Position numbers and translations under genes: made by a program. Positions 1-11,989 of a stretch of DNA of 64,000 bases are shown here, piece after piece (position 1 is the stretch's first letter; each line of letters opens with the position of its first letter). The stretch covers positions 48,878,122 to 48,942,121 of the forward strand of contig CM063108.1 of NCBI GenBank assembly GCA_031841125.1, given 5' to 3'. Below the pieces are notes generated by a model. It was given only the letters and a program-made list of their open reading frames with translations. It did not search any database and had not been told where the DNA came from. This DNA is from Acanthococcus lagerstroemiae. Taxonomy: Eukaryota; Arthropoda; Insecta; Hemiptera; Eriococcidae.

Positions 1-1368
1 TCACTTTTTGGAAGAAAAGGTATCAAACAGCGTGTCGAAATTGTAAAGTGCTTTTTTACTTACCGCTGCTGTATACCAAATTATCTCACAAATCCATATT
101 TTTACCTTATACGACTTTTATTTCAATAAAGACAAGGTCTGACAAAGCATCGATGAGATTCAGTACTGAATATTGTGTATACTTGTCCCCTATGTGCAAA
201 TTACATGGTTTTGATACCTGTGCGTTTTTCACCACTTTCCAGATCGAATCGACAGTTTTCAGTGTTGCCATCAGAAAAGCCGTCATTCTGTGAAAATCGC
301 AAAAATGTGACTTATCCCTTTCATGAAAATGACGGTCCATATGTTTATGGAACCTACCCCAATGAAAAACTCGATTTTGATGGTTTTGGTACTTGGACCC
401 CTTTTTTGGGTAACCCTTCAAATATGAGCATTCTTATTGTGTTTTCAAATTTAGACTTCATATATTTTTCAGTCCACCTTACTTGCTGCATTAGCAGATT
501 CCGAATGATCTTTAACCGGGTCTAACTGAATTTGGATCAGTCGCGTCAAAGTCTGAATACGTTTCATAAAGAGCTATTACGTCATAAGCTCCTAAAATGT
601 CCTTCTTACTGCTTTATATATTGTCGCTGTTAACGCTTGGACAGACGCAGTTGCGATCTTGAGCGCATAAAGTAATCTAACTCATGAAGGTTAGAGGGAT
701 GGGGGTACAAATCAAACTCAGTTCCTGTACATTCCAAATGGCTTCTCACGAGATGGATTTACGGATCCGCCAGTAGTTCGTAGTTCTAGTGGGTCTATAA
801 TGAAACCGGCTTCCGATTATGGCTTGTTACAATGTATTGAATTTCAGTGATCATGACCCTTTGAATGACTTTTTGTATCAATGATTACTCGATTACCGAG
901 AAAGCATCGATGAGTACGCCTTTTAGCTCGCCTCGCGAGTGAGTTCCAGCGATCTGCAACTGGAATTTACTATATCGAAATGGCAGACACACTTTGCACC
1001 CGTGAGGTACCCTTCCGATCACATGTGACCATTTGAACCCGATTACATTAATGGGCGATTAATTCTGCCAAACTAGTTCTTGAACTCATCGATGTATAAA
1101 TTTTCAGCATTATGCGCATTCAATTCTCGCGCTCTCGTGCATAACTTACGAGGTCCGCGAACAGAGTTTAACTTTTTCCCGACAGAAAAAAGTCGTTATT
1201 AGCTCGGGAATGGTCCGCGCCCTGAAAAACTCGAACACCAATTTGTCATTAATGTAGATAAATAATCGCTTCAGCTTTTTTATTTTGTGTGTATGTTCGT
1301 TTCCTGCTCTCGAGTAGACAACAGTGTACGCCTTTCGGGTGTTTTTTGATTCCGAAATAACGAATTCA
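1..1368. other. No gene seen
   Basis: AT-rich sequence with only short chance open frames on both strands. I see no splice-flanked coding segment, tRNA or inverted-repeat element. Confidence 0.5.
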
Positions 1369-1574
1369 TTAGCGGAAATTTGGTTCGAATCCTAGAGCAG
1401 TCGCCGCCGTGCCGCTCTGTGATATTCGTTCAACCGGAGAGCACGGACGGGCGCAGGCTTTTTTGTAGGTGTTGGACTTTGCGTTAGAACTGGATCGAGC
1501 CAAGCCAATGGTCGGGTCGGGTGTTACGTAAACTGTTGTAGGTATCTCCGAGTAATTCACGGGTGATTTGTGCG

Positions 1575-1658
1575 ATGCACGTGCGACAGCCGGACGGGTT
1601 TACTAAGTGGTTGCAAATTGTGCTGGTGGCTTCGTTCTTCTTTGATAAGCTGGCACAG
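1575..1658 (+). CDS. Candidate first coding exon with signal peptide
   Basis: An ATG opens 28 codons that end exactly at a strong donor, CAG|GTAGGTAG, in phase 0. The peptide has a basic N-terminus (MHVRQ...), then a hydrophobic core (WLQIVLVASFFF) and ends DKLAQ, as expected for a secreted or membrane protein signal sequence. The 200 bases upstream are relatively GC-rich, as in many insect 5' UTRs. No downstream exon is recognised within the window, so if real the gene would have a very long first intron. The product cannot be named. This rests on one short exon and may be chance. Confidence 0.35.
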
Positions 1659-2249
1659 GTAGGTAGGTAGTCGCAAGCCGGCCAGCTGCTGGGCCGATGC
1701 CCACTCTCATTACAACGAAGAAATCGAGTCGAATTGTTCGTGTATAGCTACACGAAGAAATCGAACATCGAAGTGTTGCGAGATATGCAGTAGAGCAGGG
1801 CCAATTTGAAAAATCAATAGGGTGGGAAAAGTGTATTATATCAAATGGGAATTCCCATATTTTATTTTCTTATATCGAATCTTGTCCCCTTCACTGGGCT
1901 GCCAATTATTCAAAACCACCACATTCTTATAAAATTGTAAGTTCGATTTTGAAAACGCAATCGAGATTGAGTAGTAACAACCATATTTTATTGCACTTTT
2001 TGTATCAACCTTGAAGCTCGCAAAATTGTGATATTTGGGAGAGAAAATTGAGGGCTCAAGCATTGATGAAAAATAAAATTAAGTAAAACGTGGGTGTTAT
2101 TGCTCGATACAAAACCTGCCTCTTCCTCCTAGTGCATTTTCAAATCAGAACTTCAGATTTTAGAAAAACGTAGCATTTTTGGAAAAACTGAAGGTCCGGT
2201 AGAGGGCTGAATGAAGACTTGATAGAAAAAATCTGATAAAAATACCGAT

Positions 2250-2440
2250 ATTTTTACTTGATACGATATTCATCTTCCTCCGTCCTCTTTGCTTTTTCAG
2301 ATCTAAAATTTTCTAATTTAGCATCCGTAAGGATGGCCCACCCTTTTACTTGATACAGTACTCGTCTTTCCTCTCGTCCTCCTTTGCGTTTTCAGATCTA
2401 AAATTTTCCAATTTAGTATCCATAAACCGGTCCACCTTGG
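2250..2440 (+). repeat. Two tandem ~94-base repeat units
   Basis: Two head-to-tail copies start with TTTTACTTGATACRRTA, share CAGATCTAAAATTTTC, and end with a 'GGTCCACC/GGCCCACC' block. A more diverged unit seems to precede them from about 2096. A single related copy lies at 12655-12750, so the unit is dispersed as well as tandem. No coding potential. Confidence 0.65.
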
Positions 2441-2449
2441 TATACAGAC

Positions 2450-3200
2450 ATCGTTAAAACTCATTTGGCACTTTCAAAACTCATTCAGACCCTGTTAAAA
2501 TTCATCAGAACCCTGTCGCTCATGAAACTCGTTCATACTGATCAGTACTTTGCTAATGCGTGTTAAGCTTTCCTGACTCAGTCAGGGTCGGCGAAAGTCC
2601 AGATGCACTGGAGCATGTGCACCAGACCTGGTGCATTGCACGTCTGGCGGAAGAAAATCGACATTTAGAAAAAAAAATACAATTTTTTAAAAACTGATTA
2701 GTACGTATTAGGTGTTTCTTATGTTTTAATATTAATAATAATAATAATTATTATTATTTTTATTTTTGTTTTTTTTAGGGGAGGGGGTCCAGGATTCTTT
2801 ATTTAGAAGTTTTGTATTTGCATCAGGCGAGAAGATGAAAGATCGCCGGCCTTGATTCTAGTGAATGTATTCACACCAAGTCAGGACTCATCCAGGCTTT
2901 GTTAGGACATAAACTCATTCATACTTTCTTAGAAATTATTCGTGCTTCTGAGATTTATTCTGGTTCTGTCAAACTCATGTGGGTCTCTCTATAACTCCTC
3001 ACAACTAATTCAGACTCAATTACTACTCAATCAGACTATTTTCAGACATACTCAAACTATTCTATGATTTGTTAAGGCTCATTTTAACTCACTCAGATTT
3101 TTTTAGAATTCGCGAGGGCTCGCCACACTGCTGTAAACATTTTTCGACTTCTGTTAAGACTCGCTAAGATTCATGTAAGTTCAGATAAAATCAGTCAGAC
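2450..3200. repeat. Degenerate 'ACTCATTCAGAC' repeat tract
   Basis: Imperfect recurrences of short phrases such as AAACTCATTCAGAC and ACTCATTTAGAC, irregularly spaced at about 20-30 bases. The same style of repeat recurs at 15365-15700, 32020-32300, 35400-36160, 43390-43620 and 60770-61470. Units are too diverged for a firm consensus by eye. No gene. Confidence 0.55.
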
Positions 3201-3796
3201 TAATTAGTAAGGGGCGGATTTTTATGCGCTAAAAAACGCAAAATATGCGCATATTTCATGCGCTAAAAATCAAAACTATGCATATTTTTTTCTCGAAATA
3301 TGAACAAAATATGCAAAATCAATATGGGTATCGTTGCAAAGGTCTTGAAAAATTACGTCTGTTTACAGCGCTTACCTCAAAATTTAAGTAAAATACTTAG
3401 AACCAGGCGCTTCGTGTTTAAAGTAGTTCCGCGAAAGCAAGTGTAGAGCGCTAGTGAAGCTATCAAAAACTAAAAAATTTTCACTATCCAGGAGTCAAAA
3501 CTGAAAAATTTTCGTAATCCAGAAGTCAAAAAAGTTGAAAATTGAAAAATTTTGCAAATATGCGGTAAAAATGAAAAAAAACTCGAAATTATGTGGAAAT
3601 TTGTGAAAATATGTGCTAAAAATGGTCGTTTTATGAAAAAATATGATTTTATTGGCAAAATATGCAAAATATGCAAAAACAAGTTGGGCTCATTCGCTTC
3701 GAAATGACGTGAAACGGATAAATACCTGGAATATATCGATTCTACTTCAACACAGAAAAACATATAATTTCATAGAAATCCGCCCCTTACTAATTA
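3201..3796. mobile_element. ~600-base non-autonomous element with TIRs
   Basis: The ends are inverted copies of TAATTAGTAAGGGGCGGATT, nearly perfect over about 25 bases, each flanked by AT-rich TAATT sequence. The interior is rich in the phrase AAATATGCAAAATATGC near both termini. There is no transposase frame, so it would need to be moved in trans. The superfamily is not assigned: a target duplication cannot be separated from the palindromic TAATTA end. Confidence 0.7.
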
Positions 3797-3899
3797 GGAT
3801 TGCATTAGGATTCTTTTTTACTCTGTTGAAGTTCATTCAAGCTGAATTACAACACGTACAATCTCTTGATACTTTAACTTACGAGTTTAATATATTTTC

Positions 3900-4330
3900 T
3901 TTGGGAAGGGGGGGGGGTGATACCTTATAAAGAGAGAGGGCAAGACAAAACTGAATCTACAATGATCTTAACACAACTTAAAACAAGTCAACGTAATATT
4001 CTTTTAGAAAATCTGGAATGGCGATGTTAGGATTTTCAGGGGGAGGGATTGACACCTCAAGAAGCATAAGAGGGGAGAAAACAATATTGCACAATGTTCG
4101 GATAACTTAGTACAACTCGGCACATTTGTCTAAAAATCCAAAATGGTAGGACTAGAACTTTTTTTTTTTTTGTGGGGGGGGGATTAGTTTTTCAGGAAAG
4201 AAAGGGATAGAGGAGACTTCAATACGATATAATTTTGACCTATCTCGGAACAGTTTAGCCCACACGAATTTCTTTCAAGAATCCAAAATGGCCGTGCTAA
4301 CTTCATAGAGCTTCCTCCAAATCCTAATCC
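3900..4330 (+). repeat. Three diverged ~125-145-base tandem units
   Basis: Anchors of the form 'AAAATCYRRAATGG' followed by a GTTAGG/GACTAG block occur near 4009, 4133 and 4279. Units also share 'TTTAGYRCAACT' and G-rich runs. Strongly decayed and non-coding. Confidence 0.45.
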
Positions 4331-4423
4331 GATTCTGAATCAATTTTCACAACCGTTCCTCGAAATTTCTACGTATCAGACTTGGTGGTTGGTGGAGGCT
4401 CTGAAACTCCTGTCAGCTTGCTA

Positions 4424-4645
4424 TAGGGACGTACCGAAGAGTTTTGCCTGAGGGTGTAAAAATCGTGAAAGTCCCAACTGACTGACTCAACTCAAAATTC
4501 CCAAGTATCAAAGCAGAAAAAAAAAACCTTTTGACCCGTTGGATTTTTCCAACTGACTCAAGTCAAAATTCCCAAGTATTAAAATGCAAAAGAAGAAAAA
4601 TCTTTTGACTTGTTGGGTTTTTCCTACTTCTTAACTCAATTCCCA
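4424..4645 (+). mobile_element. hAT-like MITE, copy 1 (3' truncated)
   Basis: Starts TAGGGACGTACCGAAGAG and continues with the family's internal repeats: GTGAAAGTCCCAACTGACT, then alternating 'CAAAATTCCCAAGTAT' and 'CTTTTGACTTGTTGG' blocks. The right terminal inverted repeat seen in the copies at 15984 and 46266 is missing, so this copy is truncated. No coding capacity. Confidence 0.65.
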
Positions 4646-7600
4646 GTCTTGTGTAAATTCAGACGAATCAGTCATAGGACGTATGTATGTCGTATGCGTA
4701 ATTATTATCCAGCGAACAGAGAATTTTCTAGTGTGAATATTACGTTGTTTTCATTTCCTTAGAAGTGGATAATTGTTCGCTAATCATTTGATGTTTTTAG
4801 AGTCGGCTGATCAATTATTGCTCTTCAGAAATTCAAATTAGAAATCGGATGAAATCTTCGACCACATGGTCGAAGAGTGAAAGTGGCAGAGTCTGCAGCT
4901 TTGCAGTCTGAAGCCTTTTGAACTTACCGTGTGCTGTTAGTATGTGTGTGTAGTGTCATTCCAATTACCTTTCATCCATCAGCTCTTATATTCTGGAACA
5001 AAGGACCTTAAACATGATTACCGATAGGTCTTTTCCCTGGTATCTTTTCCAACGACCGCCAATAAGAGATAGAAGCTAGTCTCTAGTTTTTCAGTGGAGA
5101 GCCGACCCTCTTCCAGCAGCTAGCTGCTTGTGTATACTGATTAAGTATCTATCAGTGACGTAGGTTCACTTTATGATGCTAAGGCTGAAAGATCTGGACG
5201 CCTTAATTCCATAGGCGGCATTTCTTATCTTTTTCATGTGGTGCTGGACGTGGTTCGACTCTCTCCTCCCCTCCCAGAATCTTTTAAGATACATCTGCCC
5301 TCCCCGCCCACCTGAAATGTTAATTTCCCCATGTGGTGCTCAGAAACTCTCATCAGGTGCTAGAGCCTGTGAGCGCTGCTGAAGTTGCCGCCCATGCTCA
5401 GTTCTCTATCACGTAACTCCGTATACTTGCTTCTTGGATCGACTATTACGAGTATATTAATTGAAAATAAATGAAAATCGCGTTTGTCAGAAATTACTGT
5501 TTTTTAAGGAATTGGGATACGATGATTCAGCGGAACTGTATTTCTATTCTTGGTGACAGGGGGAGGGGAGAGGTCCAGAGTTGACGCGACGATAACTATC
5601 TCGTATAAAAATCGTTCGTATTTCTTGTACCCAAGTTCTGCGACAGTTACTCGTGTTCGTTAAATACTGGAACTTCAGTCTCCGGCGTTTATCACCTATT
5701 CATCTAGACGTGATATGCACGTCAGTTTCCTTCAGGGTCTACGAATATTAATTTAATTTGTTACGTATTGCTTTATCTCCGTGAAATCCAGTCTATTCAT
5801 TCATAAATCGCTATTCTCGATTGTTCTTCACGTTATTATACCACGTGAAGTCCACGATATTCTCGTAATTGGTCCTTTCGCATAGCTAATCACTGCCAAC
5901 CTGTACCCTCTACAGTTTTACGTTAATTTTTCATCCGATGACAGCGACTTATTAAAAGAAGAAAGAGCCGTGGAGGGGTGGGGCGGGAAAGGAAGAAAAA
6001 TACCAGCTCCAGATCGAGCCTAGATAAGATCTCGACAATTTTTTCTACATGTCGGAAGACATGAGCAGCGCATCGAAACGACCTGTGTACGAGATCAGAT
6101 TAATATTTTATACAACCCTCTAAAATCTCGATTTCGATGTTTCTCGATCGCATTCGTCTTAATTTAGTTTGAGGTTTCGCGCTCGCAGACCTCAAAGCTG
6201 AGGTATTCTCGTCTTCTGGTTTCGTCTCTCTCGCCCCCGTTCCATCTTTCTGTGTATCAGGTAGGTATGCTGCGCCTGTATGCTAGAACAGAGTCATTTG
6301 TCTCCGACGTTTCCAGTTTCATATAGTAATTTTCTACCCGACTCGTTTTATGTAATGTTTCCTAGTCGTTAATTTGTTTCTGCGTCATTGTCTGGCTGTC
6401 TTTCAGCTCGCATATATCGATATAATTTATACGCGCGGTTATTTATTAATTATTCTCAATTCCGCCTGGTTCGTATCGACCGCAGGGATCGAGGGATCGT
6501 GCACCTCTACGTACTTCCACATCGAGATTTGTCACGTAGAGTTGAGTAATTGTCGTGTATTGGGTGTGCTGAGGGAACGGTTCGAGGGCTGCTTGGAGAA
6601 GACGCTTTCGACCGGACCTTTTCAGTTCCCCATTTGGTGGACGAGTTTTTGGTTCGTCATGCCGAAGAAGAAAGCTCTCTCGCGTTTACGGTTGACTCGG
6701 TGACTCGAAAAACATAAATAGAAATGGCGTACGTAACGCACCGCATATATCATCGCGGTCACACGATGCACACGACGAGTTAATCATCTATATTTCATCT
6801 TAATTACGTGTTTAGCCGATGATATACTTTTTGTGGCACGCGGGAAACGTACCCTCCTGTTCTTCCGGCTTGCCATTTTTCAAGCCCCGAGGTTTCGTTT
6901 TGTTATTTTATTTTTTTTGACCGCTCACGTCTCCCTTCGATGGTGCTTCTGGGGCTGCGCCGTTGATAGCCGGCTATGTATACTGCATTGTAAACGCGGC
7001 TATAATTAAAAAGAAAAAACATAACAGCGCCGGTACTCGATCGACGAGGGGACATGCAAAGTACAGCTTCGACCCTTGACCTCGACCGAAATGCAATATT
7101 TTTACAATAGGAACAGGAGGAGTAAATGTTTTGTACCCGGTCTGTCTGTACGTATCTACAGTTTTGCGTCTGTGCTGGTTAATAATGCGCCCGAAATGTA
7201 ACCATTCTCTTGGGGACCGAACGACCGAATCCATTTCGAGGACCCCCATCGAAGGGACGCAGAGAGAGCGCGGCTAGGAGGGTCGAGTTTGTTGCGGTTG
7301 ATGCGTAAACGACAAGTACACGATACGTTTGATTAGGTCCATTAGGAGACAGCATGATGGACGGAGATTAAACGATGGATGTGGCTGTAAGTACCTTCGA
7401 GTCAAAACATGCACGAGACGGTGAAACGAAAATATTGGTTCGAGTTATTTCGCTTTTGTACGGTGCTGGTCGACGAGGGACCGTAGAATGCGCTTCGTGT
7501 ACGGGAAGGAAAGGAAAGGCGACTGCCCGGGCTAATAGAGAAAAATTCGAAATCGAAAGTGAAATCCAATGAAAAGTTATATGGTATGCGGTGCAGTAGC

Positions 7601-7870
7601 GTGAGTAGAACGTCTTCTTGATGGGGAGGGAGATGAGGTACATTTTACCCAAATTTTATATTGGTAAGCAAAAAGAAAAAGGTCTCACGGGGCGGGAAGG
7701 TTGCTAGAATTTTGACTTTGCATACAAAAAATGCTTTACTTTTAGTCGAGGTGTATTTCGTGCTTATAATACTTCTCAAGTGTGATGTCTGTGTATGCTG
7801 TACGGTTTGACAAGGGCACATTTTTGCGAAAGTGCGGTTCAAGGAAATAGCATGTCAGTAAGCTGGGATA
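4646..7870. other. No gene seen
   Basis: Unique-looking AT-rich DNA with moderately GC-rich patches around 6180-6700 and 7000-7500. The short open frames here lack splice context, recognisable domains or consistent codon use. It could be intron or intergenic sequence. Confidence 0.45.
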
Positions 7871-8025
7871 TACCGTAGACCGGGGGTACGCAACCGTCCG
7901 TTGATATGAAGTAAAATTCTAAACCAATCAATGATAAATAACGACCAAATGCTACCATATTTGACCAAAAAAAATGATCAAAATCTTCCGGAGAAATCTA
8001 TTTTAGCATTTTATATATGCTTTTA

Positions 8026-8440
8026 CTCCTGGGTATACTTGAGCGAAACCCGTAACGCTCCTGTTACTATAACTTCATACTACTGAGTATACTTGAGCGA
8101 AAACCGTAACGCTCCCCCCATAACGGCCTCTCGTAACGCTCCTGTTACTATGACGTCATACTACTGGGTATATTTGAACAAAAACCGTAACGGTTTCTGT
8201 AACGATCCCCCCGTAACACTCCTGTTACTATGACATACTACTGAGTATACTTGAGCGAAAATCGCGTTTGTACATTTCCATGGAAATTTATTTCTTCCAG
8301 CCAGGGGACACGCTCCTCCCGACACAAAGCTAGTGCCCTTTCGAGTATTACTTCAGAGACGTTGGGGTTTTTTGCATTTTATAAGCTTTTACTACTGGGT
8401 ATAATTGAACGAAAACCGTAACGCTCCTCCGACACGCTCC
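8026..8440 (+). repeat. Tandem repeat, 54-81-base irregular units
   Basis: The phrases GTATACTTGAGCGAAA and CCGTAACGCTCCTGTTACTA recur at about 8033, 8087, 8168, 8246 and 8399, with unit length varying from 54 to 81 bases; a longer gap before the last copy holds a SINE fragment. Non-coding. Confidence 0.75.
8333..8366 (-). repeat. SINE fragment
   Basis: A short block (GCCCTTTCGAGTATTACTTC, then AGAGACGTTGGGG) matches the tail region of the SINE family described at 38590, in reverse orientation. It lies inside the tandem array and lacks the tRNA-like head. Confidence 0.5.
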
Positions 8441-8646
8441 TCTAACACAAATTCAGTGGTTGACATTTACGATCTGCAGCCATGTTGTTGCTGCGCGACT
8501 TCAGTCTGCCGTCGTGTTGTTGATAGAAATTTCTATGCCCCTCGACACGAAGACAGTCTGTATGATTAGGGTCTTCATTTTTTATTTGGGTACCGTGGTA
8601 CGAAAGCATAATATATAAAATGTTGCATTAACGCTCTAGATAGGAG

Positions 8647-8775
8647 AGTACAATCGTCCGCCATTTTGAATCCAACCTCGCCGGTCGATGCGGAGTTGAC
8701 TATGCGGTACGCTCCGCACATTCGGATTCGGCATCCACGGACACGGTTGAAGTCAAAATGGCGGACGATCGTACT
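8647..8775. mobile_element. Foldback MITE, ~129 bases
   Basis: Nearly perfect ~30-base terminal inverted repeats begin AGTACRATCGTCCGCCATTT. The short centre is itself partly self-complementary around GCGGTACGCTCCGC, so the whole element could fold into one hairpin. No coding capacity. Confidence 0.8.
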
Positions 8776-9167
8776 TACACGAAGTATACAGTACTCTAGT
8801 TACATATGTGTCACTATTGGAACTCGAAATCGAAGTGGCTGACATCTAGCGGATGTTTGTAAACCCTCATTGAGTGATTGTGGAGGAAAATGAAGCGCGC
8901 GTGGGAAAAGGGCCTTCGATCAATGTATTTCTTGAGACAAAGGACCTTTTTCCACGCAGTGAGAACATCATGCCGGTAACTGATAAGGCACTTTTAATTT
9001 CATACTTCACCGCTCTTCTATTAATTTTGCTACCTGACTTATCAAGTTTGTAATCGCAAGTTCGAATATACGTAGCTCCCTACAGTTTAAATTTGAAGCA
9101 TGTCCATAGTTTCTTAATTTTATAATGATTTTTTGAAAAACCCGTATATCCCATTTACGGCAATGTT

Positions 9168-9555
9168 ATAGGAACTTTCCAACGGAGTGGGCGACATTAT
9201 GAACCGCACGTTATCATCAATATTGAAAAATAACAACAGTGAAGCAGGATACTTCGTCAATTTTACGTTACTATTTCACAGTTTTCGACCAGAATTTATA
9301 ACCTTATGATTTTTTATTCGTAATTAATTAATTATTTATGATGATTCATGCTGTGGACGAGCAGACGTAATAAATGCGTTGACTGTCGTGACAAAGCCAT
9401 AAGAAAAGCAGAAAAACTAAAATTTTAATGTACTCTGTGCAAACTAAATGTAACTGATAAATTTGATCCTGCTTCACTGTTGTTGTTATTTGTTTTATTA
9501 GTAACAACAACAACAACAACAATACTAGCGTGCCACCACCTTAGAAAGTTCCTAT
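9168..9555. mobile_element. Foldback element, ~388 bases
   Basis: Outer ends are inverted copies of ATAGGAACTTTC. A second inverted block, CAACAGTGAAGCAGGAT, lies about 60-90 bases inside each end. A (CAA)n run sits in the right arm. There is no open frame of note, consistent with a non-autonomous DNA element. Confidence 0.7.
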
Positions 9556-9659
9556 TTCCAACTGTGATCACTCAACCTTTTGTTAGGAAGTGCACATTAG
9601 CGCTCCTACATTCCGTTCCACATCCCAATTGGAGCAGGGCTTGAAAGGCGAAAAAAATT

Positions 9660-10060
9660 TTCAGCTCTCAGCTGTGACTTTTGAGGCCGTATTTTTTTCA
9701 ACTTTCAGATTCAGCTTTCAGCTTCCACGCCCTGATCACATTCAGCTTTCAGCTTTCGGCTTTCAAATCCCACAAAGATACAACTTTTTGGCTTTTGGCT
9801 TTCAGCTTTCGGCCATCTTTCAAGCTCTGGTTTTAGGTCTTGATTCCTGGACATTTCGAGGTGAATATTAAATATTTGTCAACATCAAAATCCTGCCGTG
9901 GGTCACTAAGGTCACAAGACAGAAAATCAAGGCAGAGAATTTTCAGGGAGGAACAAGCCGAATAATACTGACTTTCAGCTGGCTTTCTAACCCTGGAGCT
10001 TTCAGCTTTCAGCTTTCAAATCCCACAAAAAATACAGCTTTTGGTTAGCTTTTAAGCCCT
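9660..10060 (+). repeat. Degenerate CTTTCAG simple repeat
   Basis: Clusters of CTTTCAGCTTTCAGCTTTC and variants (CTTTTGGC, CTTTCGGC) occur at about 9660-9830 and 9970-10050. 'CAAATCCCACAAA' is shared between the two clusters, suggesting duplication of a larger block. Confidence 0.6.
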
Positions 10061-10383
10061 GAATAGGAGACACGTATTTTTGGGTAGTTGACTGACTGCT
10101 TAACCGACTGACCTGACTAACTGACTTTGTATTGGGGGCCCAATTTTAAAAACATCTACTTTTACGCTCTTTCCAACGATACTCAAGTTCTCAAGTAATG
10201 TCATTTTGTCAACAAATGTCGCTTGTGCGGTTTTTGTTTAACAGCGGCCATATTTTCCGAAGTAGCTACGTCTCTACTTTCTGAAGCAGCTTGCCGCCTG
10301 CATGCTGCAGCTATTTGAGTTTTCATCTTTTGATGATGAAATGTGTGGGAGTGTGAGCACGGCGTGGTGTGAAGCATTTGCAT

Positions 10384-10495
10384 TTTTCATATTTTTGTGA
10401 TCTGACTGTGTGAACATCCGTGTTTCTTGTACTTGCAGTATTTCATAATAATTTTGTCTCTTAATCGAATAAAAACTAGACTTGAAGCCGTAAAG
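10384..10495 (+). other. Likely 5' UTR exon of the GTSF1-like gene
   Basis: A good donor (AAAG|GTAAGT) at 10495/10496 pairs with the acceptor TTTTTATAG at 10660-10668, directly before the ATG of the GTSF1-like protein. This gives a 173-base intron in the 5' UTR. The left boundary shown is arbitrary, because the transcription start cannot be read from sequence. Confidence 0.45.
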
Positions 10496-10668
10496 GTAAG
10501 TTGTTGTCTGTTGCATATCTACTTACTACAGTCATCTTGTGTACTGTTTTCTGTTAGCAGCCTCAGGCTACTATCTCTGTTCCATATACAAACTGTATCG
10601 TTAACGTACCTACATTTCTGTTCATAAAGTTAGCTGTTAGTTAGTATATGACCCAAATGTTTTTATAG

Positions 10669-11526
10669 ATGGCTTGCTGGAATCTTGCTCTGAATGACCG
10701 AGTAACATGTCCATTCAACCCGGCTCATGTGATGAAATACTCCAAGTTCCACAATCATTTCGTAGCCTGTCAGAAAGCGCATCCAAATGATCCACGAAAA
10801 CAGTGTCCTTATAACGCGTCTGAATTAATCCATCCGGAAGATATGGATGAGTATATTATCAATTGTGAATGGCAACAGCAATTTCAGAGTTTTCCTATTG
10901 TTACTGAGAGGGACGTTTGGTCATTCGACGATGCTCCTTACGATATACAGTTTGGTAAGTGTTTTTGTTCCCTTTGTCCAACAGTGAGTTTCAGAGTGCT
11001 GTTTCATGTGTGAACATTTTATATTCTAGGCGAATCTAGTCAGCCGCTGAGAAAGAATGGACTGAGTAGCTATGCGGGTGCCGATGAATCCGACGAAGAA
11101 ATAGACAGTGTGTCTATTAAGGTTGAAGATCGGCATTTCAATCCATATGCGTCGCAGAAAGTCAGTCAAAATTCAAGTGATTCACCTGTACCACACCCAT
11201 TAGTCCCGGCGGAGAGAAAAGGATTTGGAAGAGGCGCATTTTTCAAGAAGTTGAGCAGTATTGTTCCCAGGAATACTGATATCCATGTATCCGTGTTGAA
11301 GAAACCGCAGCAGTCTTCCGTAGAGTTCTCGTGGTTGTGTTCCAAAAATATTGACTGTGAATCGACTGACAACTTGCCGAAGACGAGTTCTGAGAACTCT
11401 ACCACCGAACCTCATGAAGAAACAGAGGATCTAGTTAAGCCCCTCATTAGTCTTGAAGAGTTATACTTGAAACTTGGACGATGTAGAGGAGCTGTACTGT
11501 GTGAAAGAATTGAAAATGAATGGTGA
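10669..11526 (+). CDS. GTSF1-like CHHC zinc-finger protein
   Basis: Two coding exons, 10669-10954 and 11030-11526, joined across a 75-base intron (G|GTAAGT...TATTCTAG|G, phase 1) to give 260 residues. The N-terminal third carries the U11-48K/GTSF1-type CHHC region. Finger 1 is intact (C14, H20, H30, C34; spacing C-x5-H-x9-H-x3-C). Finger 2 keeps C46 and C66, but E52 and Y62 sit where histidines are expected. A tryptophan/acidic segment follows, then a long Ser/Glu-rich tail that looks disordered. GTSF1 proteins (Drosophila Asterix, mouse GTSF1) bind RNA through CHHC fingers and assist Piwi-guided silencing in germ cells; that role here is inferred from family only. The ATG directly follows a splice acceptor. 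The 3' end converges on a minus-strand gene about 190 bases away. Which paralogue this is cannot be told by eye. Confidence 0.88.
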
Positions 11527-11675
11527 TATTTCTTGAATTGTAATCTGTGTATATAGTCACGTACAAAAACCGAAAACTTTTGTTAGGTACTCAACGTATT
11601 ATTTAGTTTGTAAGACAGAATGTACACATTATCAAGTAAGACAAAATGTAGATATTATTACGTTTGTAAGATTTG

Positions 11676-11681
11676 TTTATT
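11676..11681 (-). promoter_or_regulatory. Poly(A) signal for minus-strand gene
   Basis: AATAAA on the minus strand, 38 bases past the stop codon of the terminal exon at 11719-11889. The placement fits a cleavage signal and supports that exon. Confidence 0.5.
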
Positions 11682-11718
11682 TTTTCAATAACATGTTTCT
11701 CAAAAATGTAGTTCATTC

Positions 11719-11889
11719 TCAGTTTGAAAATAGTAAATCATATGGACAGTATTTTTCGACGTCAGAAGACGGAGGAGGAGGCTTTGTTCGCGTGAATCTG
11801 AATGCCTCTTGCGAGTGATACGGCTCATATTCGTCATCGACGTGGTAATATCTTCTCTTAAAGTACGGATCACCAAGAACTAAACGATC
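11719..11889 (-). CDS. Terminal coding exon, unknown protein
   Basis: Reading the minus strand, a 56-codon segment runs from a possible acceptor (CACCTTTCAAG|GATC) to a TGA at 11719-11721. It could start about 20 bases earlier, at GGTCAG|CAATC. The peptide is compositionally protein-like: DPYFKRRYYHVDDEYEPYHS in the middle, then a KPPPPSSD stretch, ending CPYDLLFSN. AATAAA follows 38 bases downstream. I do not recognise the family. The gene is convergent with the GTSF1-like gene, so the two 3' ends lie close together. Upstream exons may lie in 11990-12430. Confidence 0.5.
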   Translation of the reverse strand, partial: DRLVLGDPYFKRRYYHVDDEYEPYHSQEAFRFTRTKPPPPSSDVEKYCPYDLLFSN

Positions 11890-11989
11890 CTTGAAAGGTG
11901 AGATTGCTGACCATTACAAAATACATATGTTGCCGCAACTTTCGCATAACTCTAGTTTTTTTCCAATGTACTGACATACTTAGTTGTAA

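Noticed and set aside
8026..8440. CRISPR-like array
   Set aside because: Repeat units vary in length from 54 to 81 bases with no constant spacer length, in a eukaryotic context; it is an irregular tandem repeat.
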